From the NCBI GenBank assembly GCA_021292165.1, contig CM037878.1:255613921-255677920 (forward strand): DNA of 64,000 bases. The letters run 5' to 3'. The first letter of the stretch is position 1. Every line of letters starts with the position of its first letter. The notes under the pieces are model-generated. The model was not told the origin of the DNA. It saw only the letters and a program-made list of their open reading frames with translations, and did no database searches. Of the stretch, positions 1 to 10,444 are shown one piece after another. A program made the position numbers and the translations under genes. Source of the stretch: Shinisaurus crocodilurus (lineage: Eukaryota; Chordata; Lepidosauria; Squamata; Shinisauridae).

Positions 1-489
1 GGATTCTTTAGAGTGTTTTTTAATTATTATCTTAAAAATACATATCAATGCAGAAATAGCATGGAACAGACTCATGAGTGAACACATGCAGAAGTGACAT
101 GGACTGGAAACAGACTCATTCATCCATCCTTAACCCCCGCGGGGAGGGGGGATGTTTTTGTTTTGTTCTTATTTTATTTGATGAAAAATACTGACAGAAT
201 AATTTCTGTTCATCAACAGAGATATCCGAGGTCAATTTAGAAAAAGGATAGTTGAGCCTTAAGTGAGGACTCCATATTGTGGAGTCTTTCCAAATTATAA
301 TTCCAACTCCTGGAATTATGTATAATGGAGGTTTTACACCCTTGTCCATTGCATTAGCTGCAGCATTTACTTGCCAGAATAAGAGGAGCCGAGGCTTCAG
401 TCTCTTCTGAAGCCATGCCTTTGGTAGGGATGAGTGAGAAATGTGTTAGGTTTGCATTTTAATGCAAGATTATCCCATTCACATCTCCA
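1..489. other. Unassigned non-coding DNA
   Basis: No long reading frame with recognisable similarity, no tRNA-like boxes and no terminal repeats were seen. A short G-rich patch lies near 137-152. Confidence 0.4.
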
Positions 490-778
490 GGAATCAAACA
501 CAGACCCAAACACAATTTACAATCAGAAATCCACACATTTCTGAGCTTGTGATGCATTCCGTGTGTGTGTGTGTGTGTTTGACAACATGCACACTTTTAA
601 AAATGCACAAAGAAAAAAATACATACTTTCTAAAGTGATCACAAACACCCTTTAGACAATGGGTGCATGTGTCCAAAATTGTATACATTTGAAAAATGCA
701 CACACAAAATGTGTAAAAAAAAAAAAAAAAAAAGGATGACTCACTACAAGGAAAGAAAAAGCTCACATGGAATATAGG
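490..778 (+). repeat. A/T-rich interspersed repeat (family E) with GT run
   Basis: Shares phrases such as CATTTCTGAGCTTG and runs of AAATGCACA with the copy at 47427-47879. Contains a (GT)n run at 559-579 and an A18-type run near 716-733. These A/T-rich blocks have ends related to TAGGGATG/CATCCCTA elsewhere in the window, so they are probably old non-autonomous DNA transposons; the exact ends of this copy are not clear. Confidence 0.45.
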
Positions 779-949
779 CAGAATGAGCTTGGTGGTGGAA
801 AAATGAGAACCTCAACGAGATCAAGCTTGACAGCCATCAGGTCTCTCTTAAGTCCCGAATGATAGAATTGCAACTTTACATAAAATACCAGAAGAAAATC
901 TGTGAGAATGGAAAGTAATAGTCACAGATGCATCCTTGAGATTACAGGG

Positions 950-1013
950 CATCCTTCCCCAACCTTATACCCTCCAGATTTGTTGGACTGTGAATGATGG
1001 GAGTTGCAATCAA
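950..1013 (+). repeat. Partial hAT-like MITE (CCTTCCCCAACC family)
   Basis: Contains CCTTCCCCAACCTTATACC, CTCCAGATTTGTTGGACT and GATGGGAGTTG, the left-arm blocks of the complete elements at 30265-30394 and 41551-41697. Only fragments remain and no target-site duplication is visible. Confidence 0.5.
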
Positions 1014-1021
1014 ATTGGAAA

Positions 1022-1240
1022 TCCAGTGTGGTGTAGTGTTGGACTGGGACTCGAGAGATCTGGGTTCTAGTCTCCACTCGGCCATGAATCTCACTGGGTG
1101 ACTTTGGATCAGTCACTGACTCTCAGCCTAACCTACCTCACAGGGTTGTTGTGAGGATAAAAGGGAGAGGAGGAGGATCATGTAAGCCACCTTGGGTTCC
1201 TTGCAAGAGGAAAAAAGGCGGGGTATAAATATAATAAATA
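1022..1240 (+). mobile_element. tRNA-derived SINE, family B
   Basis: The head reads CAGTGTGGTGTAGTG (A-box-like) followed by GGGTTCTAGTC (B-box-like), as in tRNA-derived SINEs. The body contains CCTAACCTACCTCACAGGG and the element ends GGCGGGGTATAAAT followed by an A-rich tail. It matches the minus-strand copies at 9171-9338, 43766-44013 and 58424-58662. The tail GTATAAAT..AATAAATAAA resembles the L2-like LINE end at 35400-35460, so an L2-type enzyme may have copied it (inference). The family name is not certain. Confidence 0.8.
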
Positions 1241-1244
1241 AAAG

Positions 1245-1330
1245 CCACTAACTTCCCGCTGCACTAGCAGTGGGTCCCACTGGTACAATGGAATGAGTAG
1301 AAGCACCACAGCATTATCAGATACTGCCCC
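1245..1330 (+). repeat. Right end of GGGCAGTATCC inverted-repeat element
   Basis: Matches the right part of 16189-16460: TTCCCGCTGCACTAGCAGT, TGGGTCCCACTGG and a terminal GATACTGCCCC. The left part is missing; the SINE immediately upstream may have replaced it. Confidence 0.55.
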
Positions 1331-1690
1331 GGGTCTTGCAGGACTCACAGAAAAAGAGGAAGTGGTGGCCAAACTGAAGTAATACCAAAAAAAAGTCAGC
1401 AGAAATATTTGTCTTTGTATCAATCACCCAGCAACATAGTTTTCTTTAGGAGAGTTTTACAGGACATGACCCATTTAATTTTGACATTTTACATGACAGG
1501 ATAGATAAATAAATAAATACATCCGGAGTGCACCCATTTGGGGAAGACTGGTACAAGGACTTTGGATCTAGTGGTCCAATATCTCATTCCAAGCATAGTG
1601 GACATGTAAGCATATACAATGTTCCACCCCTACTGCCCTGGACCAAGGTTGCCCCCTCTTTTTCTGAAAGATCTGTCAGTGCCTTTAAAA

Positions 1691-2408
1691 CAGGGGTGCA
1701 GAACCTCAGGCCCAGGGGGAGATCTGACCCTCTTGGGCTGGGCTTTCCCAGATGGCTATGCCTCATTCCTCCCCCCCCCCCACAACCAGTGCTCATTTGG
1801 TGGTGGGTTCCTGGCTTTTGTTCATCCCCCTGCCCCATTCTAAAAGGTTGAAACACCTCTCCTAAGGCTTAATTATTGGCAATGAAATAGACATGAACAT
1901 ATGCTATTTTTTAAAAAAAATATTTGTATTTTGGCCCTGTCTGCTTTTGCCCTCAGCCCCGCCCACCACTGGAATGTGTCTCCCAAAGGCTTCTCCAATA
2001 TTTTTTTAAATATTTTATTTACTTTTCAAAACAAATTATAACAAAAAATATAACAGAATACAAGAATATCACAAAAATATAACCTAAACAACATACAATA
2101 AATCATAAAGTGCACCCCCCCACCCTCCAAGGGACCAATTAATATACTTCCATCCTCTTGATCAAATGAAGTCTAAATTCCAAAAATATAACATATCCTG
2201 ACAAGGCATGTTCCCCTTCCCCTTTATTAATACATAATCTAGTAATTGATTCCATATATCCATAAAATTATTCTTCTTTAGCAATCCTTTTTTGCATTTG
2301 ATACTACTAGTTAGTTTATCATTTAGGGCTATGTCCCAAACTTCCTTATACCAGTCTGTTTCCAAACTGCAATTTGGCCCTTGGGTTGGAAGAGGTTCCA
2401 CACCCCTG
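1691..2408. mobile_element. hAT-like DNA transposon carrying a nested L1
   Basis: Starts CAGGGGTGCAGAACCTC and ends with the inverted form, ..GAGGTTCCACACCCCTG. It is flanked by CTTTAAAA (1683-1690) and CTTTAAGA (2409-2416), a 7/8 match to an 8-bp target-site duplication, the hAT signature. The interior is non-coding; an L1 3' fragment fills about 1997-2375. Terminal sequence and 8-bp duplication together make hAT membership likely; no transposase remains. Confidence 0.65.
1997..2390 (-). mobile_element. L1-type LINE 3' fragment
   Basis: On the minus strand a frame at 2162-2401 contains DWYKEVWDIALNDKLTSS and FMDIWNQLLDYVL, the C-terminal part of L1 ORF2. It runs into an A-rich tail (T-rich on the plus strand from about 2001). 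5'-truncated, and the reading frame extends into the host transposon by chance. Confidence 0.6.
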
Positions 2409-2416
2409 CTTTAAGA

Positions 2417-3540
2417 GCTGGATGATGGTGATGGTGAGAAGTTCAGCATGTGCTGATTTTCCCTTCGTTGTAGTTCCATGACAAGAAAAGCGACACTTTT
2501 CCCACTAGCTTGCAGGGCTCTCAGGCAGGAAATGTTTGGGGGGAGGGGTGGAAAGGGCAACCCTCTGGCAAAGAGAATTAAATCACATTCAAGGAGATAC
2601 TTTCTGCTTTGCTGTGCAGCTGATTCATCTTTCTAGTGGCCTTCAGCTGTGCCAGTGAATCAGCTACAATAGAGCTGTTTTGTATATAATTTCTCAAGAA
2701 GCAGTGCCACAAGTCTGAGGTAATAACTGAGGAGAGAGGAAGAAAGTGAAGCTGCTTTTAGATAAAGAGCGGTGGAGGCCATCCCACACCCCATGCAGAA
2801 ATTAACAAGCTGACGGTTTCCCCACCAAATCTCTCTGTGTCAGGAAAAGCTTTACTTGCCATATTTTCTGAGTCAAGCTGCTGTTCAAGGCAAGGAGCAG
2901 GGCTAAAGGCCCAAAACATTGGCAGCCCTATGAGGAGAGAGGATCAGTCTGATGGGCAAGAAAGGTGAGAACATATTCCAGTTTCTACCTCCAGCATTTA
3001 ATCCTATGTAACATCAAGCAAATCTCATGAGTTTGTGCCTCTTTTTTTCTCATTGGTGACATTTGTTGATTAAATGGAAGCTGCCAGTCTGAGGATCTTA
3101 ACGTTGTATGCTTTGTGTTCCGAAGTTAAAATACTAGAGGAAATAAACATGACATCTATGAAGCACTGAATAATCATTGAAGCTTCAGATTGCTCAGGAC
3201 GTCTTTTAATTATTTCCCCCCCTTAAATCTGCCAGTGTATAACACAGTCTAAAAGCACACATGACAAATGATTCAAGTGAAGAATGCCTGCATTTTACTG
3301 TAAACACAACATCTTTTTTTTTTTATGAAGGTGCAATCACACAAATCAAGGCAACACTGTGACCAAAATATCACTCTGAAATGATAAAGATTGCTATAAT
3401 ATCTTTAAAAGCATGCAAACAATTTCAAATGGAAAAAAAAAAAGCCCAAAGCCTAGAATTGAGACGGAACCTTCCATAGTACACATGGATGGAACATCTA
3501 TCTGCTTTGATCCTTAAGAGCAAATTGGATACAGGAAGAA
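2417..3540. other. Repeat-poor unique DNA, candidate conserved non-coding block
   Basis: No interspersed repeat was recognised. The parts at about 2580-2770 and 3030-3220 have balanced composition, TAATTA/ATTAAAT-type motifs and no long frames, as in conserved non-coding elements. This is a visual judgement only. Confidence 0.3.
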
Positions 3541-4254
3541 CTTGACCAAGGCTGAATTAGCTACGATCTTAAACTCTTACAAGATAGGGAATCAATGTGA
3601 TCCTATCACCCCTGCCCTTGATGCAAATAAGCCTCTGAACTTGGAGGCTTATGTGCATCCAGTGCATGGTGTGAGGCTAGGCAGCCGCGACCTTTGCTGC
3701 CGTGGTACCTTGCACCCTACATTTCATCTAGATAGCCATTTCCTGCTGTCTAGATGAGGTTCTTTGGAGGGGGAAGGAAGGAGTCTGAGGCACCATTTGG
3801 ATACGGTGTAAGCTTTTGCCCCCAGCCTCTTCCCCTCCCCGCCCCCAGCACTTTTTCTCCTCTCCAAGGCTGATTTGCGACCTCGGGGAGGCAGCCACCA
3901 TGATTCTTTCCATGCCAACTGTGGGGGTGGGGCGGAGCGGGGCGGGGCGGGGCGGGGCGGGGCAGGGGCTCAGCATTTGAAGTCCCAGATCTGAGCTCAT
4001 AGGACCTCAGAGCTTGGGCTCCGAATAGTCTTATGCCCCCCCGGCAAGGTTGGAGGGCTATTGGATTGCACCCTAAAACATATTGGGGGTGGTGGTGGTT
4101 GTCTTTTATATTTGAATCCCAGTTGAATGTGAGCAATTTCTGCTTCCTGTACTGGAAAAATATGAGATTCCCCTCAAACCTGATGAGGTTTACTTAACAT
4201 ATTGCCTGATTGAGAAGCACTGGCATGGCTTGTAGACAGATACTAAAAACATTA
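3541..4254. other. Unassigned DNA with G-rich stretch
   Basis: No gene seen. Overlapping frames in this block come from G/C-rich low-complexity sequence. A short inverted pair TCATCTAGA/TCTAGATGA lies at 3725-3757, and GGATTGCACCC at 4063-4073 is a repeat-end motif seen elsewhere in the window. Confidence 0.35.
3924..3971 (+). repeat. (GGGGC)n minisatellite, G-quadruplex-prone
   Basis: Five or more GGGGC units in tandem, preceded by GGGGGTGGGG. With more than four closely spaced G4 runs the plus strand can form a G-quadruplex. Confidence 0.75.
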
Positions 4255-4975
4255 GACGAGCCATGTGGTTGAGACCAAAAATCTATCTAGTCTAGCATTC
4301 TGTTCCCACATTGGCCAAACAGATGCCTGTGGGAAGCCCACAAGCAGGACATGAGTGTAATAGCTCATGTTCCCTCATAACTGATATTGAAAGGCATTGT
4401 GCCTATGATACTTGAGGTAGCACTTAGCCAACATGTCTAGTAGCTATTGATAGTCTTATCCTCCATGAGTATGTCTAATGTCCTTTTAAGGCCATCCAAG
4501 TTGGTGGCCATCACTGCATCTTGTGGTAGTGAATTTCATAGTTTAACTATAGGCTTGTTCTCATATTATACTGTAGATGTGTATACATTGCCTGTATGTT
4601 TACCTGCCCATGTGAAAGAGTCTACACATGTTGATTTTGAAAATGATCACATGTATCTGTTCCTTGGAGAAACTTGTGATTTTTCATGAATAGAACTCTC
4701 CACTCATCTATCCATGTGGCAATGATCTTGTGCAGTTTTCTTATGTGTTGGGTGAAGAAGTACTTCCTTTTGCCTGTCCGGGATCTCCCACCATTAACTT
4801 CTTTGGATGACCCCAGGTTCTAGTATTATGAGAGAGGGAGAGAAACCTTTCCTTGTCCACTTTCTCCACAGCATACATAATTTTAAACCTGCCTATCATG
4901 TCCCCCATACTCACCTTTCCCCCCCTCTTTATTCTTTTTTAAGCTAAGGAGCCCCAAATACTGTAACCTATCCCC
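4255..4975 (-). mobile_element. Old CR1-type LINE 3' fragment, with insertion
   Basis: Read on the minus strand this is a diverged CR1 ORF2 C-terminus plus 3' UTR, parallel to 61253-61580 and 42640-44980. Shared blocks include GATGACCCCAGGTTCTAGTA, TATTATGAGAGAGGGAGA and CCATCCAAGTTGGTGGCCAT. About 190 bp at 4547-4736 are absent from the other copies and interrupt the match; their identity is unknown. No open frame survives. Confidence 0.7.
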
Positions 4976-5130
4976 AGTTTTCTGGTTCTGACATAGTTAA
5001 TGGGAAACAGTTGTTTAACAAACTCTGGAAATATGAGAGATGGGAGTTGGAAGGGGAAGAGGGAACATGCAGGCACAGCTTTCATTCTCATTCCAATAAA
5101 GAGATCAGTATGTCTGAACTGGCTCCTTTT

Positions 5131-5358
5131 AGGGATGTATGAGAATTCCATTTGGGGGGTGAAAAAACTCAATGGATTTTCCCAGTTCAGCCCTGTGAAT
5201 TTTGTTCCATTTCCCACCTGCTGGCATTGATTTGATCTGTAGCGAATTGAACCAGTATGTGGATTCTGGGTTGTTGTTTTTTAATGTCAGCAATAATATG
5301 TGCAACTTTTTCATGAGGGGAGAGGGATCTTTAAATTTGCAGAAATGGTGTTGTGATT

Positions 5359-5399
<41 letters not shown>

Positions 5400-5849
5400 T
5401 ACATACATACTATATATTCCCCTCTTGTAAATATATCCCATATTTTGTACTTGTTAAAGAATGTGTCAATCCCCCCCTTCCTTTGAAATGGAGGATGAAA
5501 TTGACAAGTATGGAATATGGCTCTGCTGGGCTAAACAAAGCAGTACCCGTATATGGAGAGGATGGAACTGACAAGGATATTTGCAAGAGGGGAATGTGCC
5601 TCTATGGGTCTACATGGTGGACATGCAGACTTGCAATTGTGTGCACTTGCACAAGATTGCCAATTAAAAAAAAATAAAAAATTATGACACCATTTGTGCA
5701 AATATCAAGATCCTTCACCCTGCAAATTACAATTTGGACAAACTACCCCCAAAAATGCGCAATTTTTTTCCCCCTTACCAGAATTGAAATTCTGTAGATT
5801 CCCATTAGGCTTAAATGGAATAGATTTCTTAGCATCATACAGCCCTACT
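5131..5849 (+). repeat. A/T-rich inverted-end repeat (family E) with microsatellite
   Basis: Left end TAGGGATGTATGAGAATTCC and right end ..CATCATACAGCCCTAC are rough inverted repeats. Internal blocks resemble other family E copies, enlarged by the TA/CA microsatellite. Probably an old non-autonomous DNA transposon. Confidence 0.4.
5358..5411 (+). repeat. (TA)n(CA)n(CATA)n microsatellite
   Basis: Tandem TA, then CA, then CATA units, compound and uninterrupted. Confidence 0.95.
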
Positions 5850-5859
5850 TCCTACTGTA

Positions 5860-5965
5860 GCATAGTGGCTAAGAAAGAGAGAGAATTGTGAGATAGGAAG
5901 TCCTTGATTCAAATCTTGCTTCTGCTATGTGGTGGCCTTAGAAAAGGCAGCCTTTCTTAGCTGCA
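5860..5965 (+). mobile_element. Possible tRNA-derived SINE fragment
   Basis: TAGCATAGTGGCTAAGA (A-box-like) followed about 35 nt later by GATTCAAATCT (B-box-like). No clear body or tail follows, so this is an old or truncated copy. Confidence 0.35.
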
Positions 5966-6580
5966 GTGTCTACGTTTAACACAATTACCACTGATCTATC
6001 TTACAATATGGCTGTTGAAGTGATTATTGACATCAAACACGCAAAAAGCACCGTATAATGTGAAATATTCATATTACTGGACATTCTGTAGAACAACATT
6101 TGTAGCTCATCACCATACAGCTTAGTGCAAAAGAAGGAAGTCCTTTGGCACTGTGAATTGTTTTGGTATGAATATCTCTTCCCCATCTCTATTTTTCACA
6201 ATTTGAGGGAATAGGCTACTCCAGTTCAAAACCACTATGTGCACAAGCATATGCCATATGTCCGACTGTGTGAAAGAGGCTCATAGCAGGGGACATTGCT
6301 GATATGTTGAGGCAGAGACACTCTGCAGATTTAACAACATGCCTTACTCAGCAGCACTTACTGATATGACACCTTGGTTGGTGGTAACTCACCACAAATA
6401 TAACAATACTCTTGGGAGGAAGCTTTCAAGGAACAGTGATATTGTTTTTAGGTAGCAGTTCAGCCTTAACTGTATATTTCTTGTCTTGTTACACTTTGAA
6501 AAAGGAGAGATGATGAAATGGAGCGATTCCAAATATCCTCTCCTTGCAACCATTCCCAGGCTCAGATTGAGTTTTACACT
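5966..6580. other. Unassigned non-coding DNA
   Basis: No recognisable gene, repeat end or RNA was seen. Confidence 0.35.
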
Positions 6581-7200
6581 GGCCTTGGCAAGGCATAGCT
6601 CAGTGGTAGAGCACAGGCTTTGTATGCAGAAGGTCCCAGGTTCAATACTTCGCATCTCTGGGTAGGGCTGGGAAAGAATCCTGTCTGAAATCCTGGAGAG
6701 CCACTGCCAGACTGTATTGACAATACTAGGAGTGGGTGATCTGCCCACCACCTGACACACTGGGTGCTCGGTGAGCGCTGCTGCCATGCTTGCCAAGCCA
6801 GGCCGAAAGCGAGCACCAGCCAAGGCACTCACCGGACTTCTGGGTTCCTGGCGGTATGTTTTTTTATGTAGAAAATGTACATTAAAGATACATTAGAAGA
6901 TACATTAAAAACGGCCGCCATTTGTGTAACTTGCATAAATCGCGGCTGTTTTTAACATATATGCCATTTTCTATGTAAAAAGTGTACTGATGGGAACCCA
7001 GAAGTCGCTTCCCTGGCTCAGCTCGAGAGAACGTGAGTCGAGCCGGGGAAGCAGGTAGGCTGAGCACAGCTTGGAGTGTCAGGGTCGAGCCCAGCAAGTT
7101 CGCCAGACTTCCACCACTTCCCAATCGAGTTCCACACACATCCCTACGCCTAGATAGACCTATGGTCTGACTCAGTATAAGGCAGCTTCCTACTATGCTC
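6581..7200 (+). mobile_element. tRNA-derived SINE, family A, split by an insertion
   Basis: The head has TAGCTCAGTGGTAGAGC (A box) and GGTTCAATAC (B box), then a body CCTGGAGAGCCACTGCCAG. After GACAATACT the SINE stops at about 6730 and resumes at 7148 with GGTCTGACTCAGTATAAGG and CAGCTTCCTA, so 6731-7147 is a later insertion. The complete copy at 25778-25974 shows the uninterrupted order. The 3' end resembles the end of the older CR1 family. Confidence 0.8.
6731..7147. mobile_element. Inverted-repeat DNA element (family F) inside SINE A
   Basis: Ends approximately TAGGAGTGGGTGAT and CACATCCCTAC. The middle is an imperfect inverted repeat: GCGG(C/A)CGCCATTTGTGTAACT and TATGTAGAAAATGTACAT mirror blocks further right. 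It is related to 53722-54119, which lies in the opposite orientation. Non-coding; superfamily not determined. Confidence 0.55.
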
Positions 7201-7202
7201 CT

Positions 7203-8095
7203 AATCCTCTTTTAAAGCCATTTAAGCTAGTGGCCATCTCATCTCGACATCCTGTGTCAGTGAATTCCATAAGTGAAATATGTGTGAAAATAGTAATTCC
7301 TCTTGTCTGCTCTGAACCTAAAACTACTGCAAATCACTGGGTGGCCCCCAGTTCTAGTATGATGAGAGAGGAAGAAACACACACACTTCTCTGTCCACCT
7401 TCTTCCTACCATGCTAGGAATGGGGGAGAAATTCATTCATTTTGCATTATAATTACCGAATTTCACACTTTTGAACCACTGTGCCAATCAAAATTCCTTC
7501 AACATTTGCACTTCTCCAAATTTTGCAATGGAGTTATACAATAAAAAAAAAGTATACACAAAAGTGTATTTTAGGGAAAACATACAAACATGCATTATAT
7601 TAGGAAAATTGTTTGCAAAAAATGTTCATATTATGGAAAAATGCAGGTATTAGGAGAAACGTGCACAAAGAAATGCTTATGGATTTTCATGGAGATGTAA
7701 AGAATAAATAAATCTTAAAGTTTGGAATTAGCCAAACTTGAGACTGGAGAAATTCTCAAAGTATGAGATGAACTGAATTCAGGATTAGAAAAATGAGAAA
7801 CTGAAAGAAACCAAATTAACACATTTGTCCACCCCATCATAATTTTATAACCCTCTATCTTGACATCTTTTTTTTTTCTAAACTTAAAAGTCAGAAACAT
7901 TTCAGCCTTTTCTCATTAAAAAAACAAACACAAGGCCTTTATCATTTCAGTTGTTCTTTTTCTGTACCCTTTCCAGTGGTATGATATCCTTTTCGAGACA
8001 GGGCAAACCATAATGCACAGTATTTCCTGTGTAGCTGAACCATAGATGAATACAAGGACATTATGACACATTATGATACATTATGACAAATGTAA
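7203..8095 (-). mobile_element. Old CR1-type LINE fragment, interrupted
   Basis: Two pieces, 7203-7423 and 7843-8095, are consecutive parts of one old minus-strand CR1 (compare 44020-44430). The first has AGCTAGTGGCCATCTC and CCCCAGTTCTAGTATGATGA; the second has CCCTTTCCAGTGGTATGATA, ATCCTTTTCGAGACAGGGC and TACAAGGACATTATGACAC. An A/T-rich repeat separates them. Coding capacity is lost. Confidence 0.65.
7424..7842 (+). repeat. A/T-rich interspersed repeat (family D)
   Basis: Starts GAATGGGGGAGAAATTCATT and ends ..ACACATTTGTCCACCCC; internal blocks TTTGCACTTCTCCAAATTTT and GCATTATATTAGGAAAA recur at 59958-60373 and 62226-62583. It interrupts an older CR1, so it is younger than that insertion. 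Confidence 0.65.
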
Positions 8096-8261
8096 TACTA
8101 GCCACAAAGAGAACCTCACGATTAAGTGTTTTGCTCATTCTCATCTTCCTAAGTAAATTGAGCCACAGTGTGTATTGGAATAAAGGAGATCTACTGTATA
8201 TTATAAGTTGTCTGCTTGTTTCCCCCCTATCCAGTTTTATAATTTTGAGGGGAGTGGGTAG

Positions 8262-8491
8262 ATTGATGATAGATAGATAGATAGATAGATAGATGAAAGA
8301 TATAGGCATAGGCATAGGAATAAACATAGGCATAGACATAGGCATAGAGAGGCATTGACAGGATATAGATATAGGAATAGGAATAGGAATAGACGTAGGC
8401 ACAGATATAGATATAGGCATAGGAATAGACATAGGCATAGACATAGGCACAGACATAGGCACAGATAGATATAGGCATAAGCATAGGCATA
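8262..8491 (+). repeat. (GATA)n then degenerate (ATAGGC)n microsatellite
   Basis: Seven GATA units are followed by roughly 190 bp of the hexamer ATAGGC and variants (ATAGAC, ATAGGA). Long frames through it encode only low-complexity Met/Pro/Ile or Tyr/Ala peptides and are not genes. Confidence 0.95.
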
Positions 8492-8707
8492 GATGTAATA
8501 TGTGATAATCCCAAACTGTATTTATGTTCGATGACTGATTTTTAAAGGTAATAGTTCAGGATGGAGGTGAGGTGGGTCTTAGCTAATTTTTTTACCACAC
8601 TTTACATGGCCTTGAGAAATTTCCAATAAATGAAAATGTTCCATTCTGAGAACAGAAGTGTTCAGATGTCAGCTGAATTACAAGTAGAGATTATGAGGGA
8701 GTGCAAA

Positions 8708-9033
8708 GGGATGGGGAATTCAGTCTATTGCCAATCCATTTCATTTTGCATGTGTTCACCCATAAGTCCATTCTGTCCCATTTCTACATTAATCTATGGA
8801 TTAAAATGAAATCCACATGAAATTTGCATTTAAATACATATTTCTAAATGTATTTTTCTCTCAAAATATGCATTTCTAAACGTATTTTGATACATTTCTG
8901 AGCTGAGAATAGTGTTGGAACATTTGGGAATTATGAAAGCCGGTGGATAACAAAATTCTGATCTAACCATTAGTCTGAGAGATGTGGTCAGGTCAGTTTG
9001 CATTGGTATTTGCAAATTCCTCAAGCATCCCTA
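8708..9033 (+). repeat. A/T-rich inverted-end element (family G)
   Basis: Left end AGGGATGGGGAATTCAG and right end ..CTCAAGCATCCCTAGG form short terminal inverted repeats. The blocks CCCATAAGTCCATTCTGTCC and GAGAATAGTGTTGGAACATT recur at 10445-10705. Probably a non-autonomous DNA transposon. Confidence 0.5.
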
Positions 9034-9170
9034 GGACACCAGAGATCATAAAGAACAAATCCACTGACAAAGGAGGATGGGAATGCTCAGCAACTCATTC
9101 CCTTTTGCCCATCTCAGTCACTCTTGTCTTGTCTACCATGCAAAGTACTTCAGTGGGTTTCTAACATCTT

Positions 9171-9338
9171 TTTATTTTTATTTATTATATTTATACCCCG
9201 CCTTTTTTCCTGCAAGGAACCCAAGGCAGCTTACATAATCCTCCTCCACCTCTCTATTTTATCCTCACAACAACCCTGTGAGGTAGGTTAGGTAGGTTTC
9301 ATGGCTAAGTGCGGACTAGAATCCAGATCTTGCTCTTT
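9171..9338 (-). mobile_element. tRNA-derived SINE, family B, 5'-truncated
   Basis: Minus-strand copy of 1022-1240: the T-rich tail, ATTTATACCCCGCCTTTTTT, ACAACAACCCTGTGAGGTAG and GACTAGAATCCAGATCT appear in order on the plus strand. The tRNA head is incomplete. Confidence 0.75.
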
Positions 9339-9399
9339 TTTGAGAGATGGAATGGTACAGAGTTGCCAGAGTTCTTCAGCATCTATACATTTTCCACCC

Positions 9400-10085
9400 T
9401 GACAGAGGATGCCAAAGATAATCCTCTAAAAACTGGACTTGAGGTAGATCCATGAGGTTGGATTAGGGGGTACTGTATTGAAGTGGTTCTGTTCCTACCT
9501 CAACGGTCGATTCCAGAGAGTGGCATTTGGGGATTTTGTCTCAGTCCCCTAGCAATTATGTTGTGGGGTACCACAAGGCACAATGCTTTTTAACATCTAT
9601 ATGAAGCCATTGGGTATGGTCATTAGGGAATTTAGAGGAACGTGTCATTAATATGCAGATGACACCCAGGTCTATTTTTCTGTTACATCTGAGTCAGGTG
9701 TGGCCATGCACATCCTGGACAGGTGCTTGGATGAAGTGGTGGGCTTAGTGGGGTCAACCAACTGAAATTGAATCCAGGTAAGACAGAGGCTCTGTGGGTG
9801 GGTGGTTCCCAGGTCTGGGAGTTGGGTAATTTACCTGCCCTAATGAGGTTACACTCCCCCTAGAGCAGGGCTCTCCAACCTTGGGTCCCCAGTTGTTGCT
9901 GTATTACAGCTCCCAGAATCCCTTGCCATTAGCCATGCTGGCTGGGTATGCTGGGAGCTGTAGGCCAGCAACATCTGGGGACCCAAGGTTGGAGAGCCCT
10001 GTCCTAGAGGGACAGGGGCATAGCCTGAGGATGCTCTTGGATTCATCACTGTCACTTGAGATCCAAGCAGCTCCCACTTAGAACT
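9400..10085 (+). mobile_element. L2-like LINE fragment (reverse transcriptase region)
   Basis: Contains a decayed reverse transcriptase: GGGGTACCACAAGGC corresponds to the VPQG region and ATATGCAGATGACACCCAG to YADDTQ, the catalytic motif C. Further on, CTCTTGGATTCATCACTGTC matches the LLDSSLSLE segment of L2 elements. Frames are broken. A short hAT element lies inside at 9866-10001 and separates the two parts. Confidence 0.65.
9866..10001. mobile_element. Palindromic hAT-like MITE, family 1
   Basis: 136 bp, starting CAGGGCTCTCCAACCTTGGG and ending with its near-perfect inverse, with arms that pair along most of their length. Flanked by CCCTAGAG (9858-9865) and TCCTAGAG (10002-10009), 7/8 of an 8-bp target-site duplication. 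It splits an L2 fragment. Relatives lie at 18191, 34155 and 50063, with a half copy at 20680. Confidence 0.85.
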
Positions 10086-10444
10086 TGTAAGAATCTTATG
10101 AAGACCACATGTTTACAGACTTATGACTTAACCTGGGAAGAAACAGCCTATAACTTCTCAGAAAGTTTCCAGCCAAAATACAAGTGAATTTATTAGTGTA
10201 AGGCTTTAAGAGGCAGTAAAAAGTCTTCTCCTCCAACATTTCTTGGATGAAAATAGGGACACACTTATAGTAGCACCCCATTTTTAGAACAATCACTTGA
10301 TGAGCCCCTTCCCACATTATTACTTATTGATGAAGGCTCTACTGTCCCTCATGTATTGATTTACTTTACTATAGCCTGCCCTCCACTAATTTAAAAGCAT
10401 TTCTCCTTTGGCTTAAGAAAACAAAATTGACCTACTACAGATGG

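Noticed and set aside
1528..1856. Pro-rich frames on both strands
   Set aside because: They span a C-run and the end of a hAT-like element; no protein similarity.
8266..8491. A CRISPR-like array
   Set aside because: Units are six bases long with no spacers; it is a microsatellite in a vertebrate-type genome.
8061..8514. Frames rich in Met-Pro-Ile or Tyr-Ala-Tyr
   Set aside because: Translations of the ATAGGC hexamer microsatellite.
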